Assembly: GCF_027812955.1 (NCBI RefSeq) | Contig: NZ_JAPYZV010000010.1 | Location: 62,001 to 126,000 of the forward strand | Direction of reading: 5' to 3' | DNA length: 64,000 nt | Source of the DNA: Pedococcus sp. 5OH_020 | GTDB taxonomy: Bacteria; Actinomycetota; Actinomycetes; Actinomycetales; Dermatophilaceae | Part shown: piece by piece, positions 1 to 11,938 of the stretch | Position numbering within the stretch: position 1 is the stretch's first letter | How the letters are laid out: each line of letters opens with the position of its first letter | Position numbers and translations under genes: made by a program | The notes under the pieces: model-generated | Seen by the model: only the letters and a program-made list of their open reading frames with translations | What the model was told of the DNA's origin: nothing | Database searches by the model: none

Positions 1-1
1 T

Positions 2-1057
2 CAGCATCCCTGCCGGATCATCGCGGTGGTGCTGGGCAACAAGAGGGGCGTGTCCCGGCTGGACGGCCAGATCCGGGTCGGAGGTGACGCGGGAGCCAGC
101 GAGGTCGTCGTGCTCCGGCTCTACGGCGCGCTGACCGAGCACGGGCGCAGCGTCGTCACGCCGCTGCTGCTGCCGGACTCCCCTGTGGTCGCCTGGTGGC
201 CGCAGGAGGCGCCGCCCAACGTCTCTGCGGACCCGATCGGGTCCATGGCCCAGCGCCGGATCACCGATGCCGCGGCCACCAAGAACCCGCGCAAGGCGCT
301 GCAGGCGCGCGCCAAGACGTATGCCGACGGCGACACCGACCTGGCGTGGACCCGCATCACGCTGTGGCGTGGTCTGCTGGCGGCGGCCCTCGACCAGCCG
401 CCGTACGAACCGGTGCTCGAGGCCACCGTCACCGGAGGCAGCGACTCGCCGTCGACCGACCTTCTGGCGGCCTGGCTCGCCCAGACGTTGCGTTGCAAGG
501 TGACTCGCGCCCGCAGCCGCGCAGGCACCGGGATGGTGAGCGTGCGGCTGGAGCGGCGCAGCGGCGCGGTGGACCTCGTCAGGCCGGACGGTACGACGGC
601 GACCCTGACCCAGCCCAGGCAGCCGGTCCGGCGGATCACGCTGGCTCGGCGTGCCACGGCCGAGTGCCTGGCCGACGAGCTCCGTCGTCTGGACCCCGAC
701 GACGTGTACGAGGAGACGATCCGCAAGGGGCTGCCCCGGGTGGGTGCGAAGACCGTGACGGCCGGCGAGGCCGTCCGTGAGGGTGACGCGCCCTCGACCC
801 AGGAGGCGGCTGCCGAGGTGCGCCGGTTGCGCCGGCAGAACCATCACGCGTCCAGCTCCGCCATGGTGCGCGCCGGTTCAGTTGCGGAGAAGCCGGCGGA
901 CGACACGGCGGTCAAGCACGCTGCGGCCAGCAAGCTCGCGAAGGTCACGACGGGGGCTGACGGTGCCGCCGACCGCGACGGTGACCGTGACCGTGCCCCT
1001 GACGGGGCAAAGGCGGCGGCCGGCAGCGGCAAGCCGGCAGCGAAGAAGTCGCGGTGA
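2..1057 (+). CDS. opcA: Glucose-6-phosphate dehydrogenase assembly protein OpcA (5' truncated)
   Basis: OpcA supports assembly or activity of glucose-6-phosphate dehydrogenase in the oxidative pentose phosphate pathway. The reading frame is open to the left window edge and an HPCRI segment precedes the first in-window GTG (position 26). That segment belongs to the OpcA core, so the true start lies outside the window. Family blocks visible are RLDGQIRVGGDAGASEV, VVAWWP and a GSMAQRRITDA-type stretch. The last 70 or so residues are Ala/Lys/Asp-rich low complexity, common in actinobacterial versions. The stop overlaps the pgl start (GTGA), so the two are translationally coupled. zwf would be expected just upstream. 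Identification is firm. Confidence 0.95.
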   Translation, partial: QHPCRIIAVVLGNKRGVSRLDGQIRVGGDAGASEVVVLRLYGALTEHGRSVVTPLLLPDSPVVAWWPQEAPPNVSADPIGSMAQRRITDAAATKNPRKALQARAKTYADGDTDLAWTRITLWRGLLAAALDQPPYEPVLEATVTGGSDSPSTDLLAAWLAQTLRCKVTRARSRAGTGMVSVRLERRSGAVDLVRPDGTTATLTQPRQPVRRITLARRATAECLADELRRLDPDDVYEETIRKGLPRVGAKTVTAGEAVREGDAPSTQEAAAEVRRLRRQNHHASSSAMVRAGSVAEKPADDTAVKHAAASKLAKVTTGADGAADRDGDRDRAPDGAKAAAGSGKPAAKKSR

Positions 1058-1806
1058 GCACGCCCGCCCGGGTGGTCGTCCACCCCGACAAGCAGGTCCT
1101 CGCCGACCTCTCCGGCGCGCGGCTGCTGGTAGCCCTGGTCGACGCCCAGGCCGCCCGTGGCGAAGCACATGTCGTCCTCACCGGCGGCTCGATGGGGTCG
1201 GCCATCCTCGCGTCGCTCGGGGCGAGCCCCGGCCGGGACGCGGTGGACTGGGGTCGGCTGCACGTGTGGTGGGGCGACGAGCGGTTCCTGCCGTCCGGCG
1301 ACCCCGACCGCAACGAGACCCAGAACCGGGAGGCTCTGCTGGGCTCCGTGCCGCTGGACCCGAGGCGGGTCCACGCCATACCGGGCCCAGACGGGCCCGA
1401 TGGCGACGACGTCGCTGCGGCGGCGAGCCGCTATGCGGCTGAGCTGGCCTCCGCGGCCCCAGACGGCGAGCCGTCCCCTACGTTCGACGTCATGCTGCTC
1501 GGCGTCGGTCCGGACGGCCACATCGCATCCTTGTTCCCGGGGCACCCCGACCAGCTCACCTCCGGCGTCGCGGCAGCCGCCGTCCATGACTCACCCAAGC
1601 CGCCTCCGACCCGGATCACGCTGACGTTCGAGACGCTGCGCCGTTCAGACCGGGTGTGGTTCCTGGTCGCAGGAGCTGACAAGGCGGAGGCTGTCCGGAA
1701 CGGAGTGCACGGCGCAGAACCCAGCGCGTCGTCGGCAGCTCAGGTCCAGGGCCTCCAGGAGACGCTGTGGCTCGTCGACGCGGACGCCGCGTCCGGGCTG
1801 CACTGA
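1054..1806 (+). CDS. pgl: 6-phosphogluconolactonase
   Basis: Hydrolyses 6-phosphogluconolactone to 6-phosphogluconate, the second step of the oxidative pentose phosphate pathway, in the cytosol. The protein has 250 residues, the normal length. It carries the WWGDERF motif at about residues 72-78 and the phosphate-site motif GPDGHIASLFPGH at about 152-164; the SGDPDRNE block follows the first. The GTG start lies inside the opcA stop codon (GTGA overlap), so it is read from the opcA transcript. It is the last gene of the operon and converges on rbpA across a repeat-rich spacer. The bases around its stop codon are duplicated immediately downstream. Confidence 0.96.
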   Translation: MSTPARVVVHPDKQVLADLSGARLLVALVDAQAARGEAHVVLTGGSMGSAILASLGASPGRDAVDWGRLHVWWGDERFLPSGDPDRNETQNREALLGSVPLDPRRVHAIPGPDGPDGDDVAAAASRYAAELASAAPDGEPSPTFDVMLLGVGPDGHIASLFPGHPDQLTSGVAAAAVHDSPKPPPTRITLTFETLRRSDRVWFLVAGADKAEAVRNGVHGAEPSASSAAQVQGLQETLWLVDADAASGLH

Positions 1807-1832
1807 CCTGCGCGTCCGGGCTGCACTGACCT
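1788..1832. repeat. Tandem 22-bp duplication of the pgl 3' end
   Basis: Positions 1788-1809 and 1811-1832 are identical over 22 bases with one base between them. The first copy contains the pgl stop codon (GGGCTGCACTGACCT); the second copy is non-coding. It looks like a local slippage duplication or a scar at the junction with the repeat cluster that begins at 1841. Confidence 0.9.
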
Positions 1833-1840
1833 TGTAGCCC

Positions 1841-1973
1841 GCGACTTTGTATGCGGGATGCCGATCCACCCCGGCCGATAGTGGCCCCCAGCGCGGCCGA
1901 CCGCATACAAAGTCGCCGGATGGTGCGGCTGCCAGCGCGGCCGACCGCATACGAAGTCGCCGGATGGTGCGGC
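1841..1973. repeat. Intergenic repeat cluster: one inverted and two tandem copies of a 16-bp core
   Basis: The core GCGACTTTGTATGCGG occurs at 1841-1856. Its exact reverse complement is at 1901-1916 and a one-mismatch reverse complement at 1945-1960. The two reverse copies are part of a 42-bp direct repeat (1888-1929 and 1932-1973, one mismatch, period 44). The inverted copy can pair with either direct copy to make a 16-bp stem, so alternative hairpins are possible. The cluster lies between the convergent pgl and rbpA genes, where it could act as a two-way terminator or be a copy of a dispersed intergenic element. Confidence 0.85.
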
Positions 1974-1974
1974 G

Positions 1975-2325
1975 CTACTGGATGAGCTTGCGCTCGCGAA
2001 GGGTGGCCAGCGCCTCGTCGAGGATCGCCTTGCCGTCCGCGTCCGAGCGACGCTCCTTCACGTAGGCGAGGTGCGTCTTGTACGGCTCGACCTTCGGTGG
2101 CGCCGGAGGGTTGGCCTCGTCCTGGCCGGCGGGGAAGCCGCACCTCGGGCAGTCCCACGTCTCGGGCACCGCGAGACCGGGCTCCTCGGCGAAGCTGGGC
2201 CGGGTCTGGTGGCCGTTCGCGCACCAGTACGAGACGAACACCCGCGGGGCTGCGTCGCCTCGCTCGGCCTCGCCCATGGGACCGGCGCCGACTCGGCTAC
2301 CGCGGATTGCGTTGCCACCTGCCAT
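1975..2325 (-). CDS. rbpA: RNA polymerase-binding protein RbpA
   Basis: RbpA is an actinobacterial transcription activator that binds RNA polymerase with principal sigma factors and stabilises the open complex. The protein has 116 residues. An N-terminal tail (GGNAIRGSRVGAGPMGE) resembles the sigma- and DNA-contacting arm of the family. A core follows with Cys35, His39, Cys59 and Cys62 (YWCANGH ... WDCPRCGFPAG), a zinc-ribbon-like pattern. The C-terminal helix (KAILDEALATLRERK) matches the sigma-interaction domain. It lies just downstream of secG on the same strand (21 nt), at the end of the gap-pgk-tpiA-secG series, which fits constitutive expression. Confidence 0.96.
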   Translation of the reverse strand: MAGGNAIRGSRVGAGPMGEAERGDAAPRVFVSYWCANGHQTRPSFAEEPGLAVPETWDCPRCGFPAGQDEANPPAPPKVEPYKTHLAYVKERRSDADGKAILDEALATLRERKLIQ

Positions 2326-2346
2326 AGCTGTGAGGCTGCCTTTCGA

Positions 2347-2592
2347 TCAGGAGGAGAAGCGGTCGATGAGGCCGATGCCCACGATGCAGGCGAACCAGAC
2401 GACGCCCACTGCGATGGTGAAGCGGTCGAGGTTGCGCTCGGCCACCGACGACGAGCCCAGTGACGTGGACATCCCTCCACCGAACATGTCGGAGAGACCG
2501 CCGCCCTTGCCCTTGTGGAGCAGGATCAGCAGCGTCAGGAACAGACCACCGATGACCAGCAGGACCTGCAGGCCGATACGTACGGCTTCCAC
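2347..2592 (-). CDS. secG: Preprotein translocase subunit SecG
   Basis: Small auxiliary membrane subunit of the SecYEG protein export channel. The 81 residues hold two membrane segments, at about 6-24 and 58-75, joined by a glycine-rich cytosolic loop (KGKGGGLSDMFGGG) typical of SecG. It follows tpiA by 72 nt and precedes rbpA by 21 nt on the same strand, an arrangement common in actinobacteria, so it is probably carried on the glycolytic transcript. Confidence 0.95.
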   Translation of the reverse strand: MEAVRIGLQVLLVIGGLFLTLLILLHKGKGGGLSDMFGGGMSTSLGSSSVAERNLDRFTIAVGVVWFACIVGIGLIDRFSS

Positions 2593-2664
2593 GATGCACC
2601 AATCTCGAGTCGACTACGGTCCGCCACCACCAAGGCAGCGAGGTTCAGGATACCTGTTCGGTGC

Positions 2665-3471
2665 TCACACGGAGGCAAGGTGGTCGCGGTAGCGGCAGAT
2701 GGACGCGAACTGCGCGGCATCCGTCGAGGCACCTCCGACCAGGGCGCCGTCCACGTCCTCCTGCGCCATGATGGCGGCCACGTTGCTCGCCTTCACCGAG
2801 CCGCCGTAGAGGATGCGCATCCCGTCGGCGACGGAGCCCGAGTACAGCTCGGCGACCTTGGTCCGGATGGCCGAACAGACCTCCTGGGCGTCCTCGGGGG
2901 TGGCGACCTCACCGGTCCCGATGGCCCACACCGGCTCGTACGCGATGACCAGTGGGCCTACCTGCTCCGCCGGGACACCGTCGAGGCACGCCTCCACCTG
3001 CGCCAGCACGTAATCCACGTGGTCACGCGGCTGGCGGACGTGCAGCGGCTCACCGACGCACAGGATGGGCACCAGGCCATGACGCAGCGCCGCCTGCAGC
3101 TTGGCATTGACCTCGCTGTCGCTCTCGCCGTGGTACTCGCGCCGCTCGCTGTGTCCCACCACGACATACGTACAGCCCAGCTTGGCCAGGAAGGCCCCCG
3201 AGATCTCGCCGGTGTAGGCGCCGCTGTCGTGCGTCGAGAGGTCCTGCGCGCCGTGCCGCAGCTCGAGCCGGTCACCGTCGATGAGGGTCTGCACGGAACG
3301 CAGGTCGGTGAAGGGCGGCAGCACGACGACCTCCACCGCGGCGTAGTCGTGCTTTCCGTCGCGCAGCGTCCAGTCGAGCTTCTGGACCAGGTGGGTGGCC
3401 TGGAGGTGGTCCAGGTTCATCTTCCAGTTGCCGGCCATGAGCGGTGTGCGCCCGGCGGTGTTCGCCGCCAT
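2665..3471 (-). CDS. tpiA: Triose-phosphate isomerase
   Basis: Interconverts dihydroxyacetone phosphate and glyceraldehyde 3-phosphate in glycolysis and gluconeogenesis. The protein has 268 residues, a TIM-barrel of usual length. The substrate-binding GNWKMN lies at 14-19, the catalytic histidine at 107 (VVGHSERR), and the catalytic glutamate at 179 inside [11 protein letters not shown]; the phosphate-loop motif [10 protein letters not shown] follows. The start ATG overlaps the pgk stop (TGATG), so translation is coupled. It is the third gene of gap-pgk-tpiA. Confidence 0.98.
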   Translation of the reverse strand: MAANTAGRTPLMAGNWKMNLDHLQATHLVQKLDWTLRDGKHDYAAVEVVVLPPFTDLRSVQTLIDGDRLELRHGAQDLSTHDSGAYTGEISGAFLAKLGCTYVVVGHSERREYHGESDSEVNAKLQAALRHGLVPILCVGEPLHVRQPRDHVDYVLAQVEACLDGVPAEQVGPLVIAYEPVWAIGTGEVATPEDAQEVCSAIRTKVAELYSGSVADGMRILYGGSVKASNVAAIMAQEDVDGALVGGASTDAAQFASICRYRDHLASV

Positions 3472-4682
3472 CAGTGGCCGGTCTCCTCGTCCAGGACGGC
3501 GAGGCCGGGCAGCTCCTTGCCCTCGAGGTACTCCAGGCTCGCCCCGCCTCCCGTCGAGATGTGCCCGAACTGGTCGTCCTCGAAGCCCAGCTGGCGGACG
3601 GCGGCGGCCGAGTCGCCACCGCCGACGACGGTCAGCCCGCCCTTGCTCGTGACGTCGACCAGGGCCTGCGCCAGCGCGGCCGTGCCCGCGGCGTACGGCT
3701 CCATCTCGAAGGCACCCATCGGGCCGTTCCAGAAGACGGTCCGTGCGTCGCGAAGCTTCTCGGCGAAGAGGACCCCGGACTCGGGTCCGATGTCTACGCC
3801 CATGCGGTCGGCCGGAATGGCGCCGGCGGGCACCACCTCGTACTCGGCGTCGGCGGAGAACCGGGTGGCCGCAACGATGTCCACGGGCAGCACGATCTCG
3901 ACGCCGCGCTCCTTCGCCTGCTCGAGGTAGCCCTTCACCTGCTCGACCTGGTCAGCCTCCAGGAGGCTGGTGCCCACCTCGTACCCCTGGGCCTTGAGGA
4001 ACGTGAAGACCATGCCACCTCCCACGAGCAGCCGGTCGGCAGTCTGCAGCAGGTTGTCGATGACCCCCAGCTTGTCCGAGACCTTCGCGCCGCCCAGCAC
4101 AACCGCGTACGGCCGCTCGGGGTCGACGGTGAGCCGCCGCAGCACCTCGACCTCCCGCTCCACGAGGCCACCCACCGCCGCCGGCAGGAGGCGTGCCACG
4201 TCGTAGACGGACGCCTGCTTGCGGTGCACCACACCGAAGCCGTCGGAGACGTACGCGTCGGCGAGCTCGGCCAGGCTCGCGGCGAACTCCGCTCGCTCCT
4301 CGTCCGACTTCGCCGTCTCGCCCGCGTTGAACCTCAGGTTCTCCAGGACCACGACGTCGCCGTCCTGCGCCGACGCCACCTCGGCGCGAGCGCTCTCGCC
4401 CACGGTATCGGTCGCGAACGTCACGTCCCTGCCCAGCAGCTGGCCCAGCCGGGTGGCCACGGGCCGCAGGGAGTACCGCTCCTCGGGCGCCCCCTTGGGA
4501 CGGCCGAGGTGGGCGCACACGACCACGCGAGCCCCGGCGTCCGCGAGCGCCTTGATGGTCGGGACGGACGCACGGATGCGACCGTCGTCGGTGATGGTCG
4601 TGCCGTCGAGGGGCACGTTGAGGTCGGACCGGACGAGAACGCGCTTTCCGCGCAGGTCGCCCAGCTCGGAGACGGACCTCAT
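3471..4682 (-). CDS. pgk: Phosphoglycerate kinase
   Basis: Transfers phosphate from 1,3-bisphosphoglycerate to ADP, the first ATP-yielding step of glycolysis. At 403 residues it has the standard two-domain length. Recognisable blocks are [11 protein letters not shown] near the N-terminus, HLGRPKG, the [11 protein letters not shown] nucleotide-domain motif, [10 protein letters not shown] and GGGDSAAAV near the C-terminus. It is separated from gap by 4 nt and overlaps tpiA by one base, so the three enzymes are made from one message. Confidence 0.98.
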   Translation of the reverse strand: MRSVSELGDLRGKRVLVRSDLNVPLDGTTITDDGRIRASVPTIKALADAGARVVVCAHLGRPKGAPEERYSLRPVATRLGQLLGRDVTFATDTVGESARAEVASAQDGDVVVLENLRFNAGETAKSDEERAEFAASLAELADAYVSDGFGVVHRKQASVYDVARLLPAAVGGLVEREVEVLRRLTVDPERPYAVVLGGAKVSDKLGVIDNLLQTADRLLVGGGMVFTFLKAQGYEVGTSLLEADQVEQVKGYLEQAKERGVEIVLPVDIVAATRFSADAEYEVVPAGAIPADRMGVDIGPESGVLFAEKLRDARTVFWNGPMGAFEMEPYAAGTAALAQALVDVTSKGGLTVVGGGDSAAAVRQLGFEDDQFGHISTGGGASLEYLEGKELPGLAVLDEETGH

Positions 4683-4686
4683 GCCG

Positions 4687-6988
<2,302 letters not shown>

Positions 6989-6992
<4 letters not shown>

Positions 6993-7969
6993 GCGTCGAG
7001 CATGTCGGGGGTGAGGTTCGCGTCGGTGCCCGGGATTCCGAGGTCCTGGGCCCGCTTGTCCGCCATCGCGAGGAGCCGTCGGATCCGGCCTGCGACAGCG
7101 TCCTTCGTCATGGGCGGCTGGGCGAGCTGGCCGAGCTCCTCCAGGGAGGCCTGCTTGTGCTCCAGCCGGAGGGCACCGGCCTCCCGCAGGTGGTCCGGGA
7201 TCTCCTCGCCCAGGATCTCCATCGCACGATGGACCCTGGCTCCCGCCGCCACGGCCGCGCGTGCCGAGCGGCGCAGGTTGGCGTCGTCGAAGTTGGCCAG
7301 TCGGTTCGCCGTGGCCCGCACCTCGCGGCGCATCCGGCGCTCCTCCCAGGCGAGCACAGCCTCGTGCGCCCCCAGCCGGGTGAGCATGGCGCCGATGGCG
7401 TCGCCGTCGCGGATGACCACCCGGTCCACGCCGCGTACCTCGCGGGCCTTCGCCTGGATGCCGAGGCGGCGAGCCGCGCCCACCAGTGCGAGCGCGGCCT
7501 CGGGGCCGGGACAGGTCACCTCGAGCGCGGACGACCGGCCCGGCTCGGTCAGCGAGCCGTGCGCAAGGAACGCCCCACGCCACGCCGCCTCGGCGTCGCA
7601 GGCGGAGGCGCTGACGACCTTCGGGGGCAGACCGCGGACCGGACGGCCACGGGCGTCGATGAGGCCGGTCTGCCTGGCCAGCGCCTCGCCGTCCTGGACC
7701 ACCCTGACGACGTACCGGCTCCCCTTGCGCAGCCCGCCGGCCGCCAGCACCAGGACCTCGCTCGGGTGCCCGTAGAGATCGCCGATGCTCTTGCGGAGCC
7801 GTCGGGCGGCGTTGGCCGTGTCGAGCTCGGCCTCGACGACGATGCGACCCCCGACGATGTGCAGCCCGCCGGCGAACCGCAGGGTGGCCGCCACCTCGGA
7901 CTTGCGGCAGCAGGTCTTAGTGACGTCGAGTCTGCTCAGCTCGTCCTTGACTCTCGCCGTCATCGCCAT
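6989..7969 (-). CDS. whiA: DNA-binding protein WhiA
   Basis: WhiA is a conserved Gram-positive regulator; in Streptomyces it works with WhiB in sporulation, and in other genera it affects division and chromosome segregation. The protein has 326 residues: an N-terminal pair of degenerate LAGLIDADG-type domains (from about residue 20, [16 protein letters not shown]) and a C-terminal helix-turn-helix region ([23 protein letters not shown]). A second in-frame ATG two codons in is an equally good start. It lies between yvcK (51 nt upstream) and ugd (4-nt overlap downstream) in the usual rapZ-yvcK-whiA order. Confidence 0.96.
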
Positions 7970-8020
7970 GCCGTCATCCTGCCATCTCGCGTCGTCGCCT
8001 TGCCGGGCCCGTCGGGTCCG

Positions 8021-8959
8021 TCATGAGCCGAAGAGGTCACGGTATGCCGCAGCGAGCCGCAGCGTGTCATGGTGGCCGGGGGCTCCCCGCTTGGCCACGG
8101 CCGAGATGACCAGCTCCGCTCCCAGCCGCGAGGCGGCCGCCCGCAGCCCGGGCTCGTCGTCCACGGCGCCAGGGTCGGCGAGCACCACGTCGAGGCGGAG
8201 CCGGGGGGCGTGGTCCGCCAGGACCTCCACCTGGCTCGCCGCCGTGAAGCCTGCCGTCTCGCCGGAGCTCTCCAGGTTCAGGGTGAGCACCCGGCGCGCC
8301 GAGGTGTCGTGCAGGGCGTCGCGAAGCGCGGGGACCATGAGATGCGGCATCACGGACGTGAACCATGAACCGGGCCCCAGGATCACCCAGTCCGCGTCCC
8401 GGACCGCTGCGACGGTGGCCGCAGCCGCCGGAGGGTCCGACGGCTCCAGGGCGATGCTGCGCACCGTCCCGCGGGTGGTCGCCACGGCGACTTGGCCGCG
8501 CACTGTGGCGACAGCGTCCGGCTCCTCGGGGTCGACCCCCTGCACCCGTGCCGTGATCTCGAGCGGCACGGCGGCCATCGGCAGCACCCGCCCACGGCAG
8601 TTCAGCAGGCGGCCGACGAGGTCCAGGCCGGTCACCGGGTCGTGGTGCAGGTCCCACAGCGCGGCGATGAGGAGGTTTCCGAGGGCGTGGCCGGCCAGCG
8701 GCCCGTCACCCCGGAAGCGATGTTGAAGCACGTCACGCCAGGTGTGGCCCCATTCGGTGTCGTCGCACAGAGCGGTCAGTGCCATCCGCAGGTCGCCGGG
8801 GGGCAGCACGTCGAACTCGTCGCGCAGGCGGCCGGAGGAGCCACCGTTGTCGGCGACCGTCACGACGGCCGTGATGTCGTCGCAGACGAGCTTCAGGGCC
8901 TCCAGGGACGCGGCGAGCCCATGCCCGCCACCCAGGGCGACGACCGCGGGTCCGCTCAC
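8021..8959 (-). CDS. yvcK: Gluconeogenesis factor YvcK/CofD-like protein
   Basis: A Rossmann-like protein of the CofD/YvcK family, needed in several Gram-positives for growth on gluconeogenic carbon and for cell shape; it binds UDP-sugars. The 312 residues begin with the nucleotide-binding GGGHGLAASLEAL (about 10-22) and the DNGGSSGRLR motif (about 37-47), both diagnostic. The GTG start overlaps the rapZ stop by 4 nt, with a GGGGCAGGA ribosome binding site inside the rapZ end. The presence of ugd three genes along is notable because both proteins handle UDP-sugars, but no direct link is shown. Confidence 0.95.
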   Translation of the reverse strand: MSGPAVVALGGGHGLAASLEALKLVCDDITAVVTVADNGGSSGRLRDEFDVLPPGDLRMALTALCDDTEWGHTWRDVLQHRFRGDGPLAGHALGNLLIAALWDLHHDPVTGLDLVGRLLNCRGRVLPMAAVPLEITARVQGVDPEEPDAVATVRGQVAVATTRGTVRSIALEPSDPPAAAATVAAVRDADWVILGPGSWFTSVMPHLMVPALRDALHDTSARRVLTLNLESSGETAGFTAASQVEVLADHAPRLRLDVVLADPGAVDDEPGLRAAASRLGAELVISAVAKRGAPGHHDTLRLAAAYRDLFGS

Positions 8960-9897
8960 TCCTGCCCCAGGTCGCGATGCACGACGAAGGTGGCGACGTC
9001 GGCACTGGTGAGCCGGTCGCGCAGCGCCTCGGCGACGGCCACGGACCGGTGCTTCCCACCGGTGCAGCCGACGGCGAGGGTGGCATAGCGCCGCCCCTCG
9101 CGGACGTACCCGTGGGTGACGGGTGCCATGAGGTCGATGACCCGGTCGACGAACTCGGGGGCGCCCTCCTGTCCCAGGACGTAGTCGGCAACGGCCTTGT
9201 CCTGTCCGGTGAAGGGACGCAGCTCGGGGATCCAGAACGGGTTGGGCAGGAAGCGGAGGTCGAAGACGAAGTCCGAGTCCAGCGGCACACCGTACTTGAA
9301 GCCGAAGGACATCACGGCGATCCGCACCTTGGGCCCCCGGCTGCCGGCGAAGACGGAGTGCACCTTCTTGGCGAGCTGGTGGACGTTGAGCCCGGACGTG
9401 TCGATCACGACGTCCGCACCGGAGCGCAGGTCCGCGAGCAGCTCGCGCTCACGCAGGATGCCGTCCAGCAGCCGGCCCTCCCCCTGAAGGGGGTGGGGTC
9501 GCCGCACCGACTCGAAGCGTCGTACGAGGGCCTCGTCGGTGGCGTCGAGGAACACGAGGTTGGGATGCCACCCGGATACCCGGAGCTGGTCGACCGCCGT
9601 CTGCAGGTGGGCGAAGAAGCCGCGAGCGCGCACGTCGACCACCGCCGCGAGCCGGGGCAGCTCGTCACTGCGGGCCGACTCCGTCGCGAGCTCGGCCAGA
9701 GACACCAGCAGATGGGGTGGCAGGTTGTCCACCACGTACCAGCCGGAGTCCTCGAGCACGTTGGCCGCCGTGGAGCGGCCGGCCCCGCTCATCCCGGTGA
9801 CGATGACCAGCTCAGTGTGCCGGTCCCCGCTCTGCGGCGTACTGCTCACTGCGCTGCCCCCTGCGGGTCGAAGGTGGTCCTGGTCCTCACCTGCCAT
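8956..9897 (-). CDS. rapZ: RNase adapter / nucleotide-binding protein RapZ
   Basis: A P-loop ATPase/GTPase family protein. In Escherichia coli RapZ targets the GlmZ small RNA to RNase E and so senses glucosamine 6-phosphate; the actinobacterial role is less clear. The 313 residues contain a Walker A motif GMSGAGRS at 35-42, a WYVVDNLPP switch region just after, and the C-terminal GCTGGKHRSV motif that binds a sugar phosphate in E. coli. The ATG lies 2 nt after the uvrC stop and the end overlaps yvcK by 4 nt. The first 28 residues are poorly conserved, so a slightly later start is possible. Confidence 0.95.
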   Translation of the reverse strand: MAGEDQDHLRPAGGSAVSSTPQSGDRHTELVIVTGMSGAGRSTAANVLEDSGWYVVDNLPPHLLVSLAELATESARSDELPRLAAVVDVRARGFFAHLQTAVDQLRVSGWHPNLVFLDATDEALVRRFESVRRPHPLQGEGRLLDGILRERELLADLRSGADVVIDTSGLNVHQLAKKVHSVFAGSRGPKVRIAVMSFGFKYGVPLDSDFVFDLRFLPNPFWIPELRPFTGQDKAVADYVLGQEGAPEFVDRVIDLMAPVTHGYVREGRRYATLAVGCTGGKHRSVAVAEALRDRLTSADVATFVVHRDLGQE

Positions 9898-9899
9898 CG

Positions 9900-11879
9900 T
9901 CAGCCGTCACCCTCGGCATCGACGATCTCACCGGTCATGAGGTTCACGGCCGGCGCTGCGGTGTCCGTCTTGCCCAACTCTGCCGCAATGGTCGCGGCCA
10001 GCGCAGGCCCGATCCCGGAAACGGACCGAAGGTCCTCGACCTCGGCCGCCCTCAGGCGCTTCACGGAGCCGAAGTGGCGCAGCAGCGCCTTCTTGCGGGT
10101 CTCGCCCAGGCCGGGGATGCCGTCGAGCGCGCTGGCCGTCATCGCCTTCGACCTGCGCTGCCGGTGGAAGGTGATGGCGAACCGGTGCGCCTCGTCCCGC
10201 ACGCGCTGCAGGAGGTACAGTCCCTCGCTCGTGCGCGGGAGGATCACTGGGTAGTCATGGCCGGGCACCCAGACCTCCTCCAGCCGCTTCGCCAGCCCGA
10301 CCACCGCGACGTCGTCGATCCCCAGTGCCGTAAGCGCCGACTGGGCTGCGTTGACCTGCGGGAGCCCACCGTCCACCACGACCAGGTTCGGGGGGTACGC
10401 GAACTTCTTCGGCCGCCCGGTGTCGGGGTCGATGCGCTCCGGACCGGCTTCGGGGTCCATTCCCAGCTCGACGTCGGAGGCGACGTCGCGCTCCTCCAGG
10501 TAGCGCTGGAACCGGCGCGTGAGCACCTCGTCCATGGCAGCCGTGTCGTCGACGTCCTCCCCACGGATGACGAAGCGGCGGTACTCGGACTTGCGCGCCA
10601 GCCCGTCCTCGAAGACCACCATCGAGCCCACCACCTGGGACCCCTGGATGTGGCTGATGTCGTAGCACTCGATGCGCAGCGGCGCGTCCGCGAGGTCGAG
10701 AGTGGCCTGCAGCTCTTGGAGGGCCTGGCTGCGCGCCGTCAGGTCGCCGGCCCGCGCGAGCTTGTGCCGGGCGAGCGACTGCTCGGCGTTGCGCCGCACG
10801 GTCTCCAGAAGGGTCCGCTTGTCGCCGCGCTGCGGGACCCTCAGGTCCACCGAGGACCCCCGCAGGGATGCCAGCCACGCGGACACCGCGTCCGGGTCCT
10901 CCGGAAGAACCGGGACGAGCACCTCCCGCGGGACGCCCTCACCGGACTCCCCGCCATACACCTGCTGCAGCAGGTGTCCCACGATCTCCGGCACGGACTC
11001 CGCGTCCATCTCGGCCACCCAGCCGCGCTGTCCGCGCACCCGGCCCCCGCGCACGTGGAAGACCTGCACGGCGACCTCGAGCTCGTCGTCCGCGAGGGCG
11101 AAGACGTCGGCGTCCGTGCCGTCGCCCAGGACGACGGCAGACTTCTCCAAGGCCTTGCGCAGGGCCCCGAGGTCGTCGCGCAGCCGCGCGGCCTGCTCGA
11201 ACTCCAGCGCCTGCGAGGCGGCGGCCATGTCGCGCTCCAGCCGCTTGACGAAGCGGGTCGTGTTCCCGGCCATGAAGTCGCAGAAGTCCTCGGCGATGGC
11301 CCGGTGCTCCTCGGCGCTCACCCGGCCGACGCAGGGTGCGGAGCACTTGTCGATGTAGCCGAGCAGGCAGGGCCGGCCGACCTGGGCGGCCCGCTTGAAC
11401 ACGCCCGAGGAGCAGGTCCGCACCGGGAAGACCCTGAGCAGCAGGTCGAGGGTCTCCCGGATCGCCCAGGCGTGGGCGTAGGGACCGAAGTAGCGGGTGC
11501 CCTTCCGCTTGGCACCGCGCATCACCTGGGCCCGGGGGAACTCGTCCCCGAGCGTCACCGCCAGGTACGGATAGGACTTGTCGTCGCGGTACTTGACGTT
11601 GAACCGAGGGTCGAACTCCTTGATCCAGGAGTACTCCAGCTGAAGCGCCTCCACCTCGGTGGAGACGACCGTCCACTCGACGCTGGCCGCGGTGGTGACC
11701 ATGGTCGCGGTCCGGGGGTGCAGCTGGGCCAGATCCTGGAAGTACGACGAGAGCCTCGGCCGCAGTGACTTCGCCTTGCCGACATAGATGACGCGCTTCG
11801 CCTTGTCCCGGAACCGGTAGACCCCTGGGTCCACGGGGATCTCCCCTGGAGCGGGTCGGTAGGTCGAGGGGTCAGCCAC
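9900..11879 (-). CDS. uvrC: Excinuclease ABC subunit C
   Basis: The nuclease of UvrABC nucleotide excision repair; it cuts both sides of the lesion after UvrA and UvrB have located it. The 659 residues hold an N-terminal GIY-YIG domain ([18 protein letters not shown] near 20-37), a Cys-rich segment ([13 protein letters not shown]), a UVR motif around residue 210, the RNase H-like second nuclease domain ([14 protein letters not shown]) and a C-terminal helix-hairpin-helix pair ([23 protein letters not shown]). The GTG start is 6 nt after a TAGAGT box, suggesting a leaderless message. It heads the operon running to ugd. No LexA-type box is seen upstream. Confidence 0.97.
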   Translation of the reverse strand: MADPSTYRPAPGEIPVDPGVYRFRDKAKRVIYVGKAKSLRPRLSSYFQDLAQLHPRTATMVTTAASVEWTVVSTEVEALQLEYSWIKEFDPRFNVKYRDDKSYPYLAVTLGDEFPRAQVMRGAKRKGTRYFGPYAHAWAIRETLDLLLRVFPVRTCSSGVFKRAAQVGRPCLLGYIDKCSAPCVGRVSAEEHRAIAEDFCDFMAGNTTRFVKRLERDMAAASQALEFEQAARLRDDLGALRKALEKSAVVLGDGTDADVFALADDELEVAVQVFHVRGGRVRGQRGWVAEMDAESVPEIVGHLLQQVYGGESGEGVPREVLVPVLPEDPDAVSAWLASLRGSSVDLRVPQRGDKRTLLETVRRNAEQSLARHKLARAGDLTARSQALQELQATLDLADAPLRIECYDISHIQGSQVVGSMVVFEDGLARKSEYRRFVIRGEDVDDTAAMDEVLTRRFQRYLEERDVASDVELGMDPEAGPERIDPDTGRPKKFAYPPNLVVVDGGLPQVNAAQSALTALGIDDVAVVGLAKRLEEVWVPGHDYPVILPRTSEGLYLLQRVRDEAHRFAITFHRQRRSKAMTASALDGIPGLGETRKKALLRHFGSVKRLRAAEVEDLRSVSGIGPALAATIAAELGKTDTAAPAVNLMTGEIVDAEGDG

Positions 11880-11885
11880 GCCTCC

Positions 11886-11891
11886 ACTCTA
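11886..11891 (-). promoter_or_regulatory. Candidate -10 box of uvrC (leaderless)
   Basis: TAGAGT on the minus strand with a 6-nt gap to the uvrC GTG, so transcription would begin at or beside the start codon. Confidence 0.5.
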
Positions 11892-11938
11892 TGAAGTGCC
11901 ACCGACTCTGTGGCGAGGCGGGGAGGCACCTGGCGGCG

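Noticed and set aside
1841-1973. Transposon end or IS remnant
   Set aside because: No transposase fragment or flanking target duplication of the cluster is visible; it is kept as an unexplained repeat instead.
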